Positions 47,641 through 59,200 of a stretch of 64,000 nt of DNA are shown piece after piece. The notes under the pieces are model-generated. The model was not told the DNA's origin and searched no databases. It saw only the letters and a program-made list of their open reading frames with translations. Origin of the DNA: Crocodylus rhombifer (taxonomy: Eukaryota > Chordata > Crocodylia > Crocodylidae); NCBI GenBank assembly GCA_038503035.1, contig JAVSML010019147.1:62001-126000 (forward strand), in the 5' to 3' direction. Both the position numbers and the translations under genes were made by a program. Position 1 is the stretch's first letter; each line of letters starts with the position of its first letter.

Positions 47641-49285
47641 CCCTGGCAGACAGAGGCAACTTCCTGTTGGTGAAGAAGATAACCTAGTTCCTTGGCTCCT
47701 CCATGACGATCTTCCTTTGTTTATACCAAGTCTTTACCCCTGAGAGAAGCTTCCCCTGCCTTAAATTAGGATATTCAGACTTGACCAAGATTTTTAACAG
47801 GGATTTTGGGTGTGTTAGTTTTTGGGCTCCCAGCTTTGGGATACTTCAGAAGACCTAGTTTTAGAAGGAAGGAAGCTCAATATTTAACAAAGCAGAATGC
47901 CCTCTTTAAAATATTTCCACATGCACACTTCAGAATGGAGGCACTCCACTTCACCCATCACTTAGGTTCATTCAGCCTGGGGATTTATTATGCAAGTATA
48001 GGCTAACTTGTTTGGCAGGCATGCCAGAATTAGACCCACACCCTCCCCAAGTGCCACTCTGATCCCCTTCCCCTACCCAATCTGCTGTGCTGGTTTCTGC
48101 TTCCAGCCAGCCCTGCGCTCCCACTCTGATCTGCTGCTCTTTTTTCTGTTTCTTTCCCTATGCTTTCTGCTTGATTTGCTGCTTTGCTTCTGCTTCCTGC
48201 CCTTTCTGCTACTGTGTTGCCTGTCACTTGTGGCACCCGTACTATGGGTTGTCCACCCTATCCTATACCATCCTGTCTATAGGCAGATAGCAAGGGAATG
48301 ATCAACATGACACCTGTCACTGTTCTACCAGCTTGATAGTTTACAAACGTTTGATTTTGTAGCTTTATTTTATACTTCAAGGGAAGAAAATACACATTTT
48401 GTATATATTGATTATTTTAAAAAGATGTATTAACTTCTTCTAAGACAGGAGTGGGAAGACTACCTTAGCAAGTAAGATTTTGCAATAGACCCAAAAGGAA
48501 TGGGGAGACAATAAACAATATATGCATACAATGTTGGTGGACGATCAGCTTCTGCTGGCTCCTATTTATAAACCTATCTGTGTAACACTCCATGTTATCC
48601 TTGCATAAATATTCTTCAAAGTGGTTAGATGGTAGAAAAAATGGTCAGAGGTGTCCGCAAAGGGGGATCAGAGCTCTGTGAAGCCATCTGCATCGTGTCT
48701 TAATCTGAAAGTGACTCTTGTCTAGTGCTGAAAATTCTGATAATCCAATTTGACAAGAGGGTTACGGTTAGTACAGAAAGTGACTTGCAAGACAGGAGTA
48801 ACAATTTTCTAGCTATTGCCAGCACTTGAAACAGCTCTTTCATCAAATGCTGTAGGTAGGAGCAGAGGAGAAGGGCTTTTTTTTCCTCTCCCAAATTATA
48901 GTATACTCACATGCACACATGGGTGATAATGAATCTAAAGGAAAATTAATATGATTATTAATTAGGAGAGCTGTCTGGTAGAGTGCTACAAGCACAGCAT
49001 TAGAAAACACTTCTTCCTATTCTCAGGGACTGTTCTGATTAACCTTGTTCATGCTAGGGGTAACTAGATGAGCATTTTTTCTGTTATAGTGTCATACAGC
49101 ACCTTTCTACACTAATGCACATGTATGGGCTGACGTGATGCCACTTATTACTGACTGTCACGGACATTTCAGTGTAGCACCATCCATGTGATTTTTCTTG
49201 CACATTTGCAATTTTCTTGCAAATTCATCGCCTTAATATTTGTTCACGATCCTGCCAAAACATTCAACTCACCTTCCATATCCTC
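47641..49285. other. No recognised feature
   Basis: Unique-looking DNA; a CTG/CTTTCTGC-rich stretch lies at 48090-48230. Confidence 0.4.
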
Positions 49286-49565
49286 CTTGGAACATAACAA
49301 CACAAGGAGTACCAGGCTGGGTCAGACCAATGATTGATCTAGCCCAGTGTGCTCATGTCAACTGTGGAGGTAGCAGATACTTTAGAGGGAGTGTATATGT
49401 ACAGAGCATGTCTAGTGTAATCCGTCTCATCATAACCTCCCAGGCATCAACCATCATTGGTTTAGGGATGTCAAAGGATATGTAGTTGACTGACTACTCA
49501 GTAGCTATCAATGGATGTGTCCTCCATGGATTTGCCTAAGCCCTCTCCTACTTCCTACCCTATTT
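49286..49565. mobile_element. Ancient L3/CR1-like repeat shared by reptiles
   Basis: GGCTGGGTCAGACCAATGAT, ATCTAGCCCAGTG, GGTAGCAGATACTTTAGAGG, TTGGTTTAGGGATGTC, GTAGCTATCAATGGATGTGT and CTCCATGGATTTGCCTAA give the word order of an abundant sauropsid repeat that I associate with L3/CR1-type LINE 3' ends. The orientation is not asserted. Confidence 0.55.
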
Positions 49566-49574
49566 ACCAAGTTC

Positions 49575-49805
49575 TGACACTGGGGCCAGGTGGATTGCTC
49601 AGTGTCCTCGAATGTGCGGGACTTTGGTTCTATTCCCAGCTCTGCTATTGGGCAGCTGAAGGGATTTGGAGATGTCACTTCCTCACTCTGTGCCTCAGTT
49701 TGCTGAGGCACAGAGTGAGGAAGGCTAATGATCTTGATCTGCTCAGAAAACATTTTGAGATCAAGAGGTAAAGAGCCTACAGTGGAAAGGCTATGAACTA
49801 AATAT
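49575..49805 (+). mobile_element. MIR/CORE-SINE carrying a perfect hairpin
   Basis: ATTCCCAGCTCTGCTATTGG, GGAGATGTCACTTCCTCACT and CTGTGCCTCAGTTTGC are the MIR core. Where the SINE should continue, the core word is instead mirrored exactly (see the hairpin entry). A tail-like AGATCAAGAGGTAAAGAGCC follows. Confidence 0.75.
49678..49723. repeat. Perfect 21-bp inverted repeat in the MIR core
   Basis: The arms 49678-49698 and 49703-49723 are exact reverse complements around a TTTG loop. The left arm is the conserved MIR GTGCCTCAG box, so the right arm is its inverted copy. Confidence 0.95.
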
Positions 49806-50499
49806 AATTTTGTTGGGGGAAATGCCTTTTTGTGCATAAAGAGGGCTAATCGCTATTTTAGTAATTGTTATTCATGTCTAGTTTTTTAAATGTATCATCT
49901 GTCCTGTTGGAAACAATAGAAACAATATCCAGGCCCACTGTACCCACAGCGAGCAGTAAAGACAATAGATCACCAACAGCCTCTGCACTGAAGAGTTCAT
50001 TAAAGCCGCTCTGCAGAAACTTAGAAAAAACAAACACATTTGGCATGGAAATCCAGAGTAGTTCACCAGTGATTTGTGAGCATGAAAGGTAGATCCAATT
50101 AAATGAATACGTTATTCACTAGGACTTAATTGACTGATTCTGTTAATTTGTTTGCAAATACAATTACAATGGGAGGGGGACACAGCTAGGGCGGAAGTCC
50201 CAGAGCACCACAGATTTTTCTGCAAAGTGAATTAGAAGCATTGAATTTAATGGGAATCCAGAAAATTGTTAAAAGTCACCTATAGATTGGCTGAAAAGGG
50301 AAAGCAGAGAGTCATAGCCAAATGTGAAATTCCTCACAGCTGGGGATGTTTGCATGGGCCAGTGTAAAGATAGAGGAAGCCAAAATGGAGCCAAACTTCA
50401 GCTCCAAGGCCTTGCTTCTGTTCCTTCTCTACTGGAAACAAATAAGCAGCACAGTTACTTTGGGAATAAGTCTGTTCATAGATCATCTGCCTATCATAG
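49806..50499. other. Unique DNA, possible conserved non-coding block at 50090-50165
   Basis: AT-rich, with several TTAATTG/CAATTA-type words and no repeat signature. No exon is supported. Confidence 0.35.
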
Positions 50500-50575
50500 T
50501 ATGGGAACACAGGGCAAAATCCTCATCTTGTGTATGTTGGTACAGCTCCATCTGAGTTGATGCCAGTGTCCAGCA
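50500..50575. repeat. Short palindromic reptile repeat fragment (tentative)
   Basis: GGCAAAATCCTCATCTTGTG...TACAGCTCCATCTGAGTTGA resembles half of a small palindromic repeat (CAAATCCTCAGCTGGTGTAA...AGCTCCATTGACTT type). Confidence 0.35.
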
Positions 50576-51840
50576 GTTGTGGGGATGGGAGGTCTGGCCC
50601 AGCATCTGTGTTGCCATTCAAGGTTTTTTTTTTCCTGCTGCTTCCTGATCCTGTTCAGGATGTCAGAGGAGATGGTTAGGAGGCAAGTGGAAGCTCTGGT
50701 GAAGTCCATTTGCCTTCTTTTATTCTGTTAATGAGGCCAGCCTGAAGGCTTAGTTTATCTGTCTTCTACCTTGCCTTCTCCCAGGCCCCCGCTGTGCATG
50801 AAAGGCCATCAAAATTCCACTCACTCACTCCAGCCTTGGTCAAATCCCTTCCTACAGACTCCCCTCTCCAGGGCTGCCCACAGTCAGTGAGCCAATGGGA
50901 GAAGCTGTAATCATGGACTGGCTGTGTAATGCGCCCTGCATGTTATCGGTGTTTAACAAATAACAAACAGTGGCGATGCTAATCATCATTACCCTGGGGA
51001 TGAAGCTGGCCCTCTGAATTGAGGTGAAGAATAAACAGCAGGAGTGGATGAGCTCCTAAGAATCAGCAAGCCTATTTTAATGCAAATGTTCCTAGTATTA
51101 AAAAAGGGGGGGGGGAATACAGGAAACCTGCTGTGTCAGCAGAAATTTTGGGCCATGGAGCTGTTAGTGGGTTGTATTTAATATGTTCTTCTCGCTGCTG
51201 TATTAGTCTCACTTGCAGGGACACTGAGGAATCAGCAATGTCATTACAAATAGGAGGCAATTTATTTTCTCTGAGTTTCCCAGCAGGTCGTTATTTCAGA
51301 TTAATCTGAGTATCTCTTTTTGGGGAAAGCATTTTGGAGTATCTGCTATGCACATGTAAATATGCTGCCCTGAGCTAGCAAAAGAAGAGGTTTCATCAGG
51401 GGGAAGGCAGTCCATAGATGGATGGAGAGTAACGAGATCTGAGCTTTAACAAAGACAGCATTAAATTCACTTTGAGTCCTTTTTGAGGTGAGTACATTTT
51501 TATTTTCCCCCTCATTTTTAGTTCCCCATTCAACATGGTGCTGCACTGTGTCTCACTTCATGGGTGCAAGCAGCCTGATTGACTTCAGCATGGAGACTCG
51601 TAGACATAACATTAGGCCATGGGTTTATAGCTTTGGCTGAATTTGGGGCCTTCCTTTGCAGGTGTGGGTTTCCTGCTTCTCATTTTCAGTTTGAGGAGAC
51701 AGAGACCTGAGAGTAAGATTCAGCCTGAATGGACAATCTCTGGTGGGTTTCATGGCCAGAGTAGAAAACTGCATAACAGTGTCCGTCACATGGTATCCAT
51801 CTCTTGAGGAACTGTTTTGGGCTTGCTCAGGGATGTAGCC
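50576..51840. other. Unique DNA; repeat-free stretch 50930-51090
   Basis: No exon is supported. The 50930-51090 segment is unique and carries an octamer-type ATGCAAAT at 51081. A mononucleotide A/G run lies at 51100-51115. Confidence 0.35.
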
Positions 51841-51848
51841 CTCTAGGG

Positions 51849-52352
51849 CAGTGGTTCTCAACCTTTTTTGTACCAGGACCCATTTGTAAACATCAGTGAC
51901 CAGTCCTGACCCAGTGCCCCTCACTCCTGACCTGCTGTCCCTTGACCCCAGCCCCCCAGTGTGTGGGCCAGTGAGGGAGTGTGTGGGGCATGGGGGCCCC
52001 AAGCAGCCCCTTGCAGGCTGGAACTGTGCCAGCCTGCAAGGGAAATGCCTGGGTTTCCCATGTTCTTCTCCTTGAAAGGAGAATCCATTTTTTAAAGTTT
52101 GTGTGTGACCCTTTCATATATTCTTGTGACCCACTTTTGGGTCGCAACCCACAGGTTGAGAAACCAGGCCAGTGGTTTTCAACCTGTGATCTATGAACCC
52201 CTTGGAATCTGCAAACTATTTCTAAGGGGTCTGTGAAAGAGGACTATGATCAAACAGAAGTATTAAATACCCACACTTACCATTCAAAGGGTCTGCACCT
52301 CCATTCAAAATATTTTAGGAGTCTGCAGATGAAAAAAGGTTGGAAACTACTG
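51849..52352. mobile_element. Composite of two hAT MITEs within one target duplication
   Basis: The first element, 51849-52167, starts CAGTGGTTCTCAACC and ends GGTTGAGAAACCAG. The second, 52170-52352, starts CAGTGGTTTTCAACC and ends GGTTGGAAACTACTG. They lie head to tail with two bases between. The perfect 8-bp duplication CTCTAGGG, which fits the hAT nTCTAGAn preference, flanks the pair (51841-51848 and 52353-52360) and not each copy. Neither element codes for a transposase. Confidence 0.85.
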
Positions 52353-52360
52353 CTCTAGGG

Positions 52361-54425
52361 GATGTTAGGAACTCAGCTAGGCTGTTTATCCAGTATGTTT
52401 TGCATGATTTGAATTCTGTCTCCCTCCCATACTCCAAACCTTTCTGTGCTGCTGCCTTTTCCCTCTTGCGAGATCACAGAAGAAGCTCTTCCATGCTCTT
52501 CTCAGCACTTTGACCCATTTGCTTATTATTCTTAGCATCTTCTACCTGCAAGAGCACTTGGGACCACACAAGATCATGGCCAAAATAAGCCATTTCTTCC
52601 TCGTGGGTTCAAACGTCAAACCCTGTTATAACTGGCCATGTTTGCTGCCATCTTCCTAATCCTTGCTGACTTTGTGCTTTGTGTAGGACATTGCAAACAT
52701 CCTACTTTATTCTTGTTTAACACTTGGAAGAACTTTAACCAGAACCACTAGTTCTAGTTCCCTAGCAATGATGTTTTGAGTATCCCATGAGCTTTTTTCA
52801 AGACACTTGAAATGTCCTGGTTATATCATCAGTCCAAATGTTAGGGCTGGGTTTTTCTGGCTTTTGTCTGCTTTTTTAACTACTACAGAGTGTTAGCTGA
52901 GAGTATATTGATATAACAAGTAGAATTTGCTCTGTTTCCTGAGAACAAACAGTCCAGTGGAATGAATGCTCAGTGTGGTGAATAGAGATGGAGTGGAGAA
53001 AAATACCAAATGAGTATGAATACTTAAGCAAAAGAACAGCTTAAAATGTATGCTAATGATGCCTGTTCACCGTTTTATGATGGGCTTGTTCAGAACAATA
53101 CATTACTGGAAAAATCCTCCACTCTGAGAAATATGCTTGTGTTGCTGTTGAGTCAGAAGTTGTCAGGATGACACTGGCAGTCATAGATGGCAAGTGTGTG
53201 TGTGTACATTTGCCTTGCACAGTGTTGTGACTTTTATTATGGCTCTCATGATACTTTCTTTGAGTCCCTGCCGCTGGAAGGATGAAGTCAGAGAAAAATC
53301 CCTGCTTTCATTTCTAAATAAAAAATAAGTAAGTTACTAGCCTTTGTGATTACCTAGAAAAGCTTGAAAATCTGAAACCATGAAAAGCTCAGAAAGCAAA
53401 GAACAAGGCTTGCAAATACACTGAAAAGGTATCATTGAAGCCAGTCTCATGATCTGGGGGGCTCGAGGAGGGGGTGATAACCTCTTCTGTAATGCTTAGG
53501 GTTGGCAATGCTACCTATTAGGATTTTGTGACTCTCTAATAAGCGTTGGCATAAAAGGGTTCCGGTTGTTGATTCTGAGTATGTGGCCACCTTAACATCA
53601 GTAAATTCCTGGAGGGAATTACATTTCATATGGACAGAGGGAAATGTGTTTTCTGATACCACCCAAAAGCTAAGTGGGCAGAGGCCAGGTTTTGCCTTCA
53701 CTAGCTCTTCTCTTACCAGGTAGGAAGCAGAAATATTCAGTTGCTCTCACCCAAGAGGCATAGAAAGTTCTGTTTTGGTTTGGAAACATTTCTCCAGTCT
53801 AGCTCGTATTTTCCACGTGGTGTGAAAAATGCTGTTGTATCCTGTGAGCTTTCTGAGTGCTGGCTGAGCTCAATGTATACAATGTGACTAGTCCCTAGAC
53901 GAAGAGATTTTAAATTACTGTCTCCCCAGATGGACATGATTTGAAATACTTTCCCTAAAAGTGAGATTATAGATTATATTGATTTTGAAGGCTTTCAAAT
54001 GAGCAGAAATATCTTCCATCATCAAACAAGAAATGGAGGTTTTGAAGCCAAGAAGATACATAAAAATAGTTTGCTCTTCCTATACTTGAAGCAATTTCTT
54101 AGAGTGTATTTAGTACATGTGAAAGGCTCTAATCTGACCATCCTGGAGACCTGAAATTTCCTCGTTCTTTGACATGGGTATAGCACAGGCAGTGTCAGCT
54201 TTCTATGTACTCCCCAAACTAAGACCCTCAGCTTCAGTAAGGAAAACCACCTTACCATGGCCCATTTAGCTCTAGTCCTTGGCTTCTCTGTTGATGTTAT
54301 CAACAGCAGGGCCATCTGTGATGTAGACATCTGTCCTTCAGGAACTGGCTGACATCACCAATTCATTTCACATGGGCCACAAAGCCCAGATGGTAATGGG
54401 AGATGACTTTCAGTCATTACTGAGC
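52361..54425. other. Unique-looking DNA, no recognised gene
   Basis: Frames at 53701-53447 and 54330-54022 (minus) look mildly protein-like, and donor- or acceptor-like sites occur nearby, but I could not assign a protein or join them. Confidence 0.35.
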
Positions 54426-54427
54426 AA

Positions 54428-54550
54428 GGCTGGACCACTGATACACAGAGGGGGAGAGGTGAAGTGATTTGTCCTCACTCTCACAGAGAACACACATCTG
54501 GATTTCTAGTTCCCATGCTTTAGCTGACAGAACACACTACCATCCTAGAA
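54428..54550 (-). mobile_element. MIR/CORE-SINE remnant
   Basis: AGAGGGGGAGAGGTGAAGTG, ATTTGTCCTCACTCTCACAG and CATCTGGATTTCTAGTTCCC follow the reverse-complement MIR order. Confidence 0.65.
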
Positions 54551-55435
54551 GCATGGCTGACCTGGAGTCCTTGCTCTTTCTGCTTCAGTCGCTTCAAACT
54601 CTTTACCAGAGCTGGGGCAAGACTCACAAGTTCATACTCAGCCCTCCTTGATCTATCCATACATTCCCACATCCCTCCTGTGTCCAGGACTAACATCCAA
54701 CAGAACTGACTTTCAGTTTTCCTGTCTTAGTTTTCAGGTCTTCCTGAACCAGAGCCAGAACTTAAAAGTCCTGACTACCATCTCACTGCTGTAACCATTC
54801 AAACCTCTTTCCTTTACCTCAGCTGCAAATTTAGAACCCGGGCGGCACCCTCAGGCCTGGCCTCCTCCTTTCACCGCACACCAAACCCCTTTATTGTTTG
54901 AAACTTCTCTCTGCCATTGCTCAATGCTATGATGTCATCAGAGGGCCTGAGAAACTCAAGCGCTATTGGCTTCAGAGTTTTGTGATGTCAGTAGTGTCCT
55001 GAAGGCTATGGGCCGTTGGAAGTTATTGAAAACAATGTCTAGGATGAATCATTTTTAATCTCTACTCCATGTACATGGAATATAATAGATCTGTAGGCTG
55101 TTCACTCACTTGTTTGATGAGCTGACAGAAAATAAAGTAATATTCATTCTCCTTGTCTCTTCCTACTCCCCTCCTCCCCGCATGCCGGCTGCCGGCTGCC
55201 AGCCTGTGTTTGGGTGAGTGAAGTCTCAGACTAGTGACTGATGCCTTTGGGGAGTGCAGCACAGATGCCACTTCTATCTGAGTGGCAGGCAAGGATCAGG
55301 AAAGTTTTACTCCCCTGGGCTGACGGGATGCAGTGCTACTTTTAAAAGAAAAAAAAGAATTAAATGAAATTAGTATTAGAAAGAGGGTTGGTTAATATGG
55401 GGGAGATGGGAGCAGTAAGGAAGTATTGAAAGGAA
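54551..55435. other. No recognised feature
   Basis: A short GC-rich repeat of GCCGGCTGCC lies at 55185-55200. Otherwise unique-looking DNA. Confidence 0.4.
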
Positions 55436-55524
55436 TGGCTTTGTGAGAGGTCAGCATTCAATTCCCAGCTCTGCCAACCGCCTACCTGTATGATCTTGGG
55501 CAAGTCTCTTCATTTCTCAAATAA
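55436..55524 (+). mobile_element. MIR/CORE-SINE fragment
   Basis: CATTCAATTCCCAGCTCTGC and GATCTTGGGCAAGTCTCTTC are the MIR core. Confidence 0.7.
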
Positions 55525-55526
55525 AT

Positions 55527-55682
55527 GCACAGTAACCAGAATTACTGTGCAGTAGTGCCAGTGAATGCCTTTTAAGTGATGCTACTGTGCAGTAGCCTAA
55601 TAATACTGCACAGCAGCATATTAGCATTGTTGGTGCTGTGGTGTGTTACTGCACAGTTAGCATCTCATGTAGATGTGCCCAC
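55527..55682. mobile_element. Hairpin-rich MITE fragment ending in a Chompy-like terminus
   Basis: Two small hairpins lie close together: CACAGTAA with TTACTGTG (from 55537) and CTGTGCAGTA with TACTGCACAG (55583-55613). The segment ends with CATGTAGATGTGCCC, the inverse of a GGGCACATCTACATG terminus. It abuts copy B of the 44.6-kb element. Confidence 0.5.
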
Positions 55683-55683
55683 T

Positions 55684-56100
55684 GGCCATGTTTCCACAGG
55701 GGAGAACGCATGTTTCCCTGGGGACACCCATGCCACATGCACTCCAGTGGATGGCAGGTTACCTTGGGTGGGATAGAGGAGGCAGGGGCCAGCAATGATG
55801 CTGGCTCCAGCAGCCTTACCTGGGGTCCTTGGGGCTTCAGGGTGCAGCCATGGCACTCGTGCAGCAGGGAGCCTGGCCCACAGCTGGAGTGTGGCTCTGG
55901 CCAGCTAGGATCCTATTTTGGGTGGTGCAAGCTGCCACCACGTGCATGGCCTCACTTCTTTTTGGTGTGGGTTTTTTTTGACCCCAGGATCTCCCAGGGC
56001 CAAGAAACACCCCCTGGTGCAAAGTAGCAGCGTGGGGAATGCCTGCATGTGCAATGTGTGACACCACTGATGGGTCTGGATGCTTGTCTGGACACAGCCA
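55684..56100 (-). mobile_element. Chompy-like non-autonomous DNA transposon, copy B
   Basis: The reverse complement aligns with 44610-45064 from end to end: TCCAGAC-AGCAT, CCCATC-GTGG, TCAAAAAAAACCCACACC, GCTGGCCAGAGCCACACTC, AGGACCCCAGGTAAGGCTGC, then GGGAAACATGCGTTCTC. The ends are TGGCTGTGTCCAGAC and TGGCCATGTTTCCAC. No intact coding frame. Confidence 0.65.
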
Positions 56101-56735
56101 TTGTGTTTTGTTTCTTATTGGTGCCCCCAACAAAAAGATACTCCCCCAGCTGAGTACTGATTGTAGGTCCCTTGGCTGCTCCTCGGTGGAGGGAGGGGAG
56201 GAGGATAAGGTCTCAGCCCATCGCCCAGTGATGTTGATAATGACTTGGAAAGGGCTGCAGTGCCCTGAGGTTGGGAGGAATTCCATTTACACCAATCTCT
56301 GTCTGAAGCTGTGAACAATTTTCTACCTTTCAGAGACACGAAGAGAAGAGGGAGAGCCACTCTGATCTTGCCTTTCATGCCAGCCTTTCTGGGGATGGAG
56401 CTTTGCCTCTCTCTAATCTGCTTTGAGCCATTCTATATAAAAGAGGTTGGCCTTTCATCTCTGTGAGGTGAACTCTCTGCAATCACTTCTGACCTTTTCC
56501 TACTTGCTCCCCCCACCCTTTTTTCCTTTCTTTCCTTCCCTTGCTCTTACAAAATAACACACTGGTGGGGGGGAAGAAAGAACTCAAAGCAGAGGAGTGG
56601 GTTCTGTTCTGCTGCTCCCTGCCAAAGTGTGCCTCTCTCCAGGCTCTCTCCCCTCATCACTGCAGTACCTGAGCCCCTCACAGCCTCTGATGGGCTTTCC
56701 CTCATGACCCCACATAGGGTAGCACTGTTACACTC
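56101..56735. other. No recognised feature
   Basis: Unique-looking DNA. Confidence 0.4.
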
Positions 56736-56737
56736 AC

Positions 56738-56880
56738 TATAAAGAGGAATTGGAGTCACAGAGAGGCTAAGGGGCTGTGCCAGGGTCACCCAGGATCACC
56801 CGTGGCAGTGAAGGAATCCCTGGGCCTAAACTATAACAGCCTAAGCACTGAGCCAGCCTGGGAAGAACAAAGTGCAAGAA
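56738..56880 (-). mobile_element. MIR/CORE-SINE remnant
   Basis: GAGTCACAGAGAGGCTAAGG, GGGCTGTGCCAGGGTCACCC and GGCAGTGAAGGAATCCCTGG follow the reverse-complement MIR order, ending in CTAAGCACTGAGCCAGCCT. Confidence 0.7.
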
Positions 56881-58569
56881 CAGGAAAGAAGATGGTTTCC
56901 ACAGGCCATATCTGTTCTGCCATATCCTGGGAAGGAGTTGAGTGCCCTGAAGGAAGGGGAAGGGAAGTGGGTAGGTGTATGGAGCAGAAACCTGAATATT
57001 GTAACTCAGGTGACTGGGCATGGAAGATTCCCTGGCAGCTGGGATACAGGGAGGGCTAAGTCTGTTTGACCCTCACAGAGAGCAAAGCCTGGATATGTGT
57101 CTTGCTGGAGGCCCCAACCTGATCCTTCTGCAGGAACTACTACTGATGGAGGAGCAGCAAGGAAGGAGCAGAGGGGAATTACACTCCCTTGCTGACTCTG
57201 CCTGGGACAGCCTAGCAGCTGTATCTCTCTTCTCCAATCACCTCTGCCCCGTGCTGTTGCTTGGCATATAACACTTCTCAGATATTACTGGTGAAACACC
57301 ATCCCTCCAGCATGGGGATGGAAATTGAAGGGCAGTGAGACAAGGAGAGAAACAGGGCACAGTTAAATGTGCCACCCAGGTTTCTGCAGTCCTGGCAGCT
57401 ATCTCCCTAATTGAAAGGTGGGGGAGAGAAAGGGTGGCTATCCAATTCCCAGGCCACTGGCCATGGCACTCTCTTGGAATGTGAGGAGGGCTCTTGAAAT
57501 CACTGTCTCTCACTGTCAAGGACATCCTGGAGCAGCTGTTACTGTTTCTGCAGCAGCCTCCACCATACACTGCGCTGGTCCCAGGGTTATTAGTCACACT
57601 ATTAAGAGAGCCTCTGGTTCTGAATTGCTAATTGCTCTCCACAGAAAGCCAGGCTGAGGCTACAGCAACCTGCTCTGGTGATACCACTTCAGGGCCCCGA
57701 GAGGACATGCTGGGTGCACAGACAGTGTCACTCAGCTGAGAGTGGTGGAGGGTGTGCTGGAGAAGAGAAAGGGGCCTAGCTTGTCTAGATGGGGAATGAG
57801 AGCCAAGAGGACCTTTTGGTAACAATGGGAGGACAGACTGATAATGAGATAAGCAAGCAGACAGAAACTGCCGCCAGTCTAATGTAAAGTACAGTCAAAG
57901 GTGTTCTGTGTGAGCAGGCATGGGCAGGATGTGTGTTTTGATCTATGTGGATGTGTACATGCATGTAGACAGGCCCAGATGACCTGGAATACTTGTGTGC
58001 CCCCAGGACTGTGCACATTCATCCTCATGTGTCGATGCATATGGCATAGGCATATCATAGCATCACTGGGGAGAGAAAAGAAATAGGATTTGGTACCAGG
58101 TCACAGACAGACCTTGGGTTCTTGGGCATTCAGACTGACTATGAGGATGGTACCCCAAATCAGCACCACATCACATGTCCTGCATAATGCATCTGAGTCC
58201 TGGACAGCAGTCTTTGAGCCCAGTAGATGAAGGACACTCGCTGTGTAGTGTGGTGCTTCCAGCAACAGCAGCAGCAGAGCCAGCTGGCTGGGAACAGTGT
58301 TGCAGGCAAAGACCACCCTCTCCAGCAGCTGCATGTGGAAGCCAAACTGTGCAAGGCCATCACAACCTACCTATAAGCCTGTCTCCCTGAGTAAGGCACT
58401 GGCCTTCTCACCACTAGCTCTAGCTCTCATCCCTGCCCACTTCCAGGACTACAACAATATAGGCAGTGTGGCTATATTTCCCATCTCTCTCCCCAAAACT
58501 CCTCCAACACTAGCAACGCATCATGCTGGGTCCAACCACCCTGTGTGTAGAAGCAGCCTCAACAGGTTG
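56881..58569. other. No recognised feature
   Basis: Unique-looking DNA. 58090-58570 may belong to the transposon remnant that follows, but no terminal repeat was found on this side. Confidence 0.35.
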
Positions 58570-59200
58570 GCCAGGGACTAGGAAGAGGGGAGGTAAGACG
58601 GGTGCCTCTCATGGCCACGGTGGACCTCCCAGGGTGCCAGCTGTGCCAGCATCCAACCAACCTGCTCCCAGCTGGGCCCTGCCCCTGATGCCAGGGGTAC
58701 AGGCTGGCCAGGTGGTTGTGGTGGGGCTGGTGGGGACTGGAGCACAGTTCCAGGAATAGCCAGGCCAGGAATGGCAGCCAGGAGCTGCTCTGTGACCCTG
58801 CGCTTCTGCATAATGGCAGCATCAGTGGAGGTCTGCAGTTGGCGCAGCTCCTCAAAGCTCTCGTGCACCAGCTGCCGCTTCTCCTGGGTGTGGGCCACCA
58901 GGTGCTGCAGGGCCACCTTCCTGGCCCAGATCTCCTTCAAGGCCATAGTCTGGTTGCAGTGAAAGTGGCAGAGTGTCTATGGGACCCAGGCACAGGAGGT
59001 CTGGGCCTCCTGGTGGCATCTCTGCTCCATCCAGAGTGTCTTCTCCTGCAAGCTCTCCCACTGGGCACACCACTCCCAGTGCAGGTGGAGCATTCAGACA
59101 GCCCCTGGAGTCTGCAACAGTTGGCAGGTGGCTCCTGGGTGCAGGACGGGGGCCTCTTCCCTGGCAGATGGGCTACCTGTAGAGAGAGCAATCCAGAGGG
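58570..59200 (-). pseudogene. Decayed coding segment, possibly Harbinger accessory (Myb/SANT-like) protein C-terminus
   Basis: The minus strand at about 58946-58760 reads a helical, charged sequence (VALQHLVAHTQEKRQLVHES then FEELRQLQTSTDAAIMQKRR), followed by a proline-rich tail. Going upstream, the same frame stays protein-like (WCAQWESLQEKTLWMEQRC) but is broken by stops near 58978 and 59096. An acceptor-like CTCTCTACAG precedes it at about 59180. The coiled-coil C-terminus resembles those of transposon-encoded Myb/SANT proteins, which is an inference from style only. The 261-codon plus-strand frame over the same bases is its antisense shadow. Confidence 0.35.

Noticed and set aside
53515..53608. 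Possible 94-nt minus-strand exon (CCCTCCAG acceptor, ATAG|GTAGCA donor)
   Set aside because: The frame is open and mildly protein-like, but it has no partner exon and no recognisable protein; such site pairs are frequent by chance.
54238..54330. Minus-strand ATG frame ending in a GTAAGG donor-like site
   Set aside because: Short, unrecognised, and without a downstream exon in phase that could be supported.
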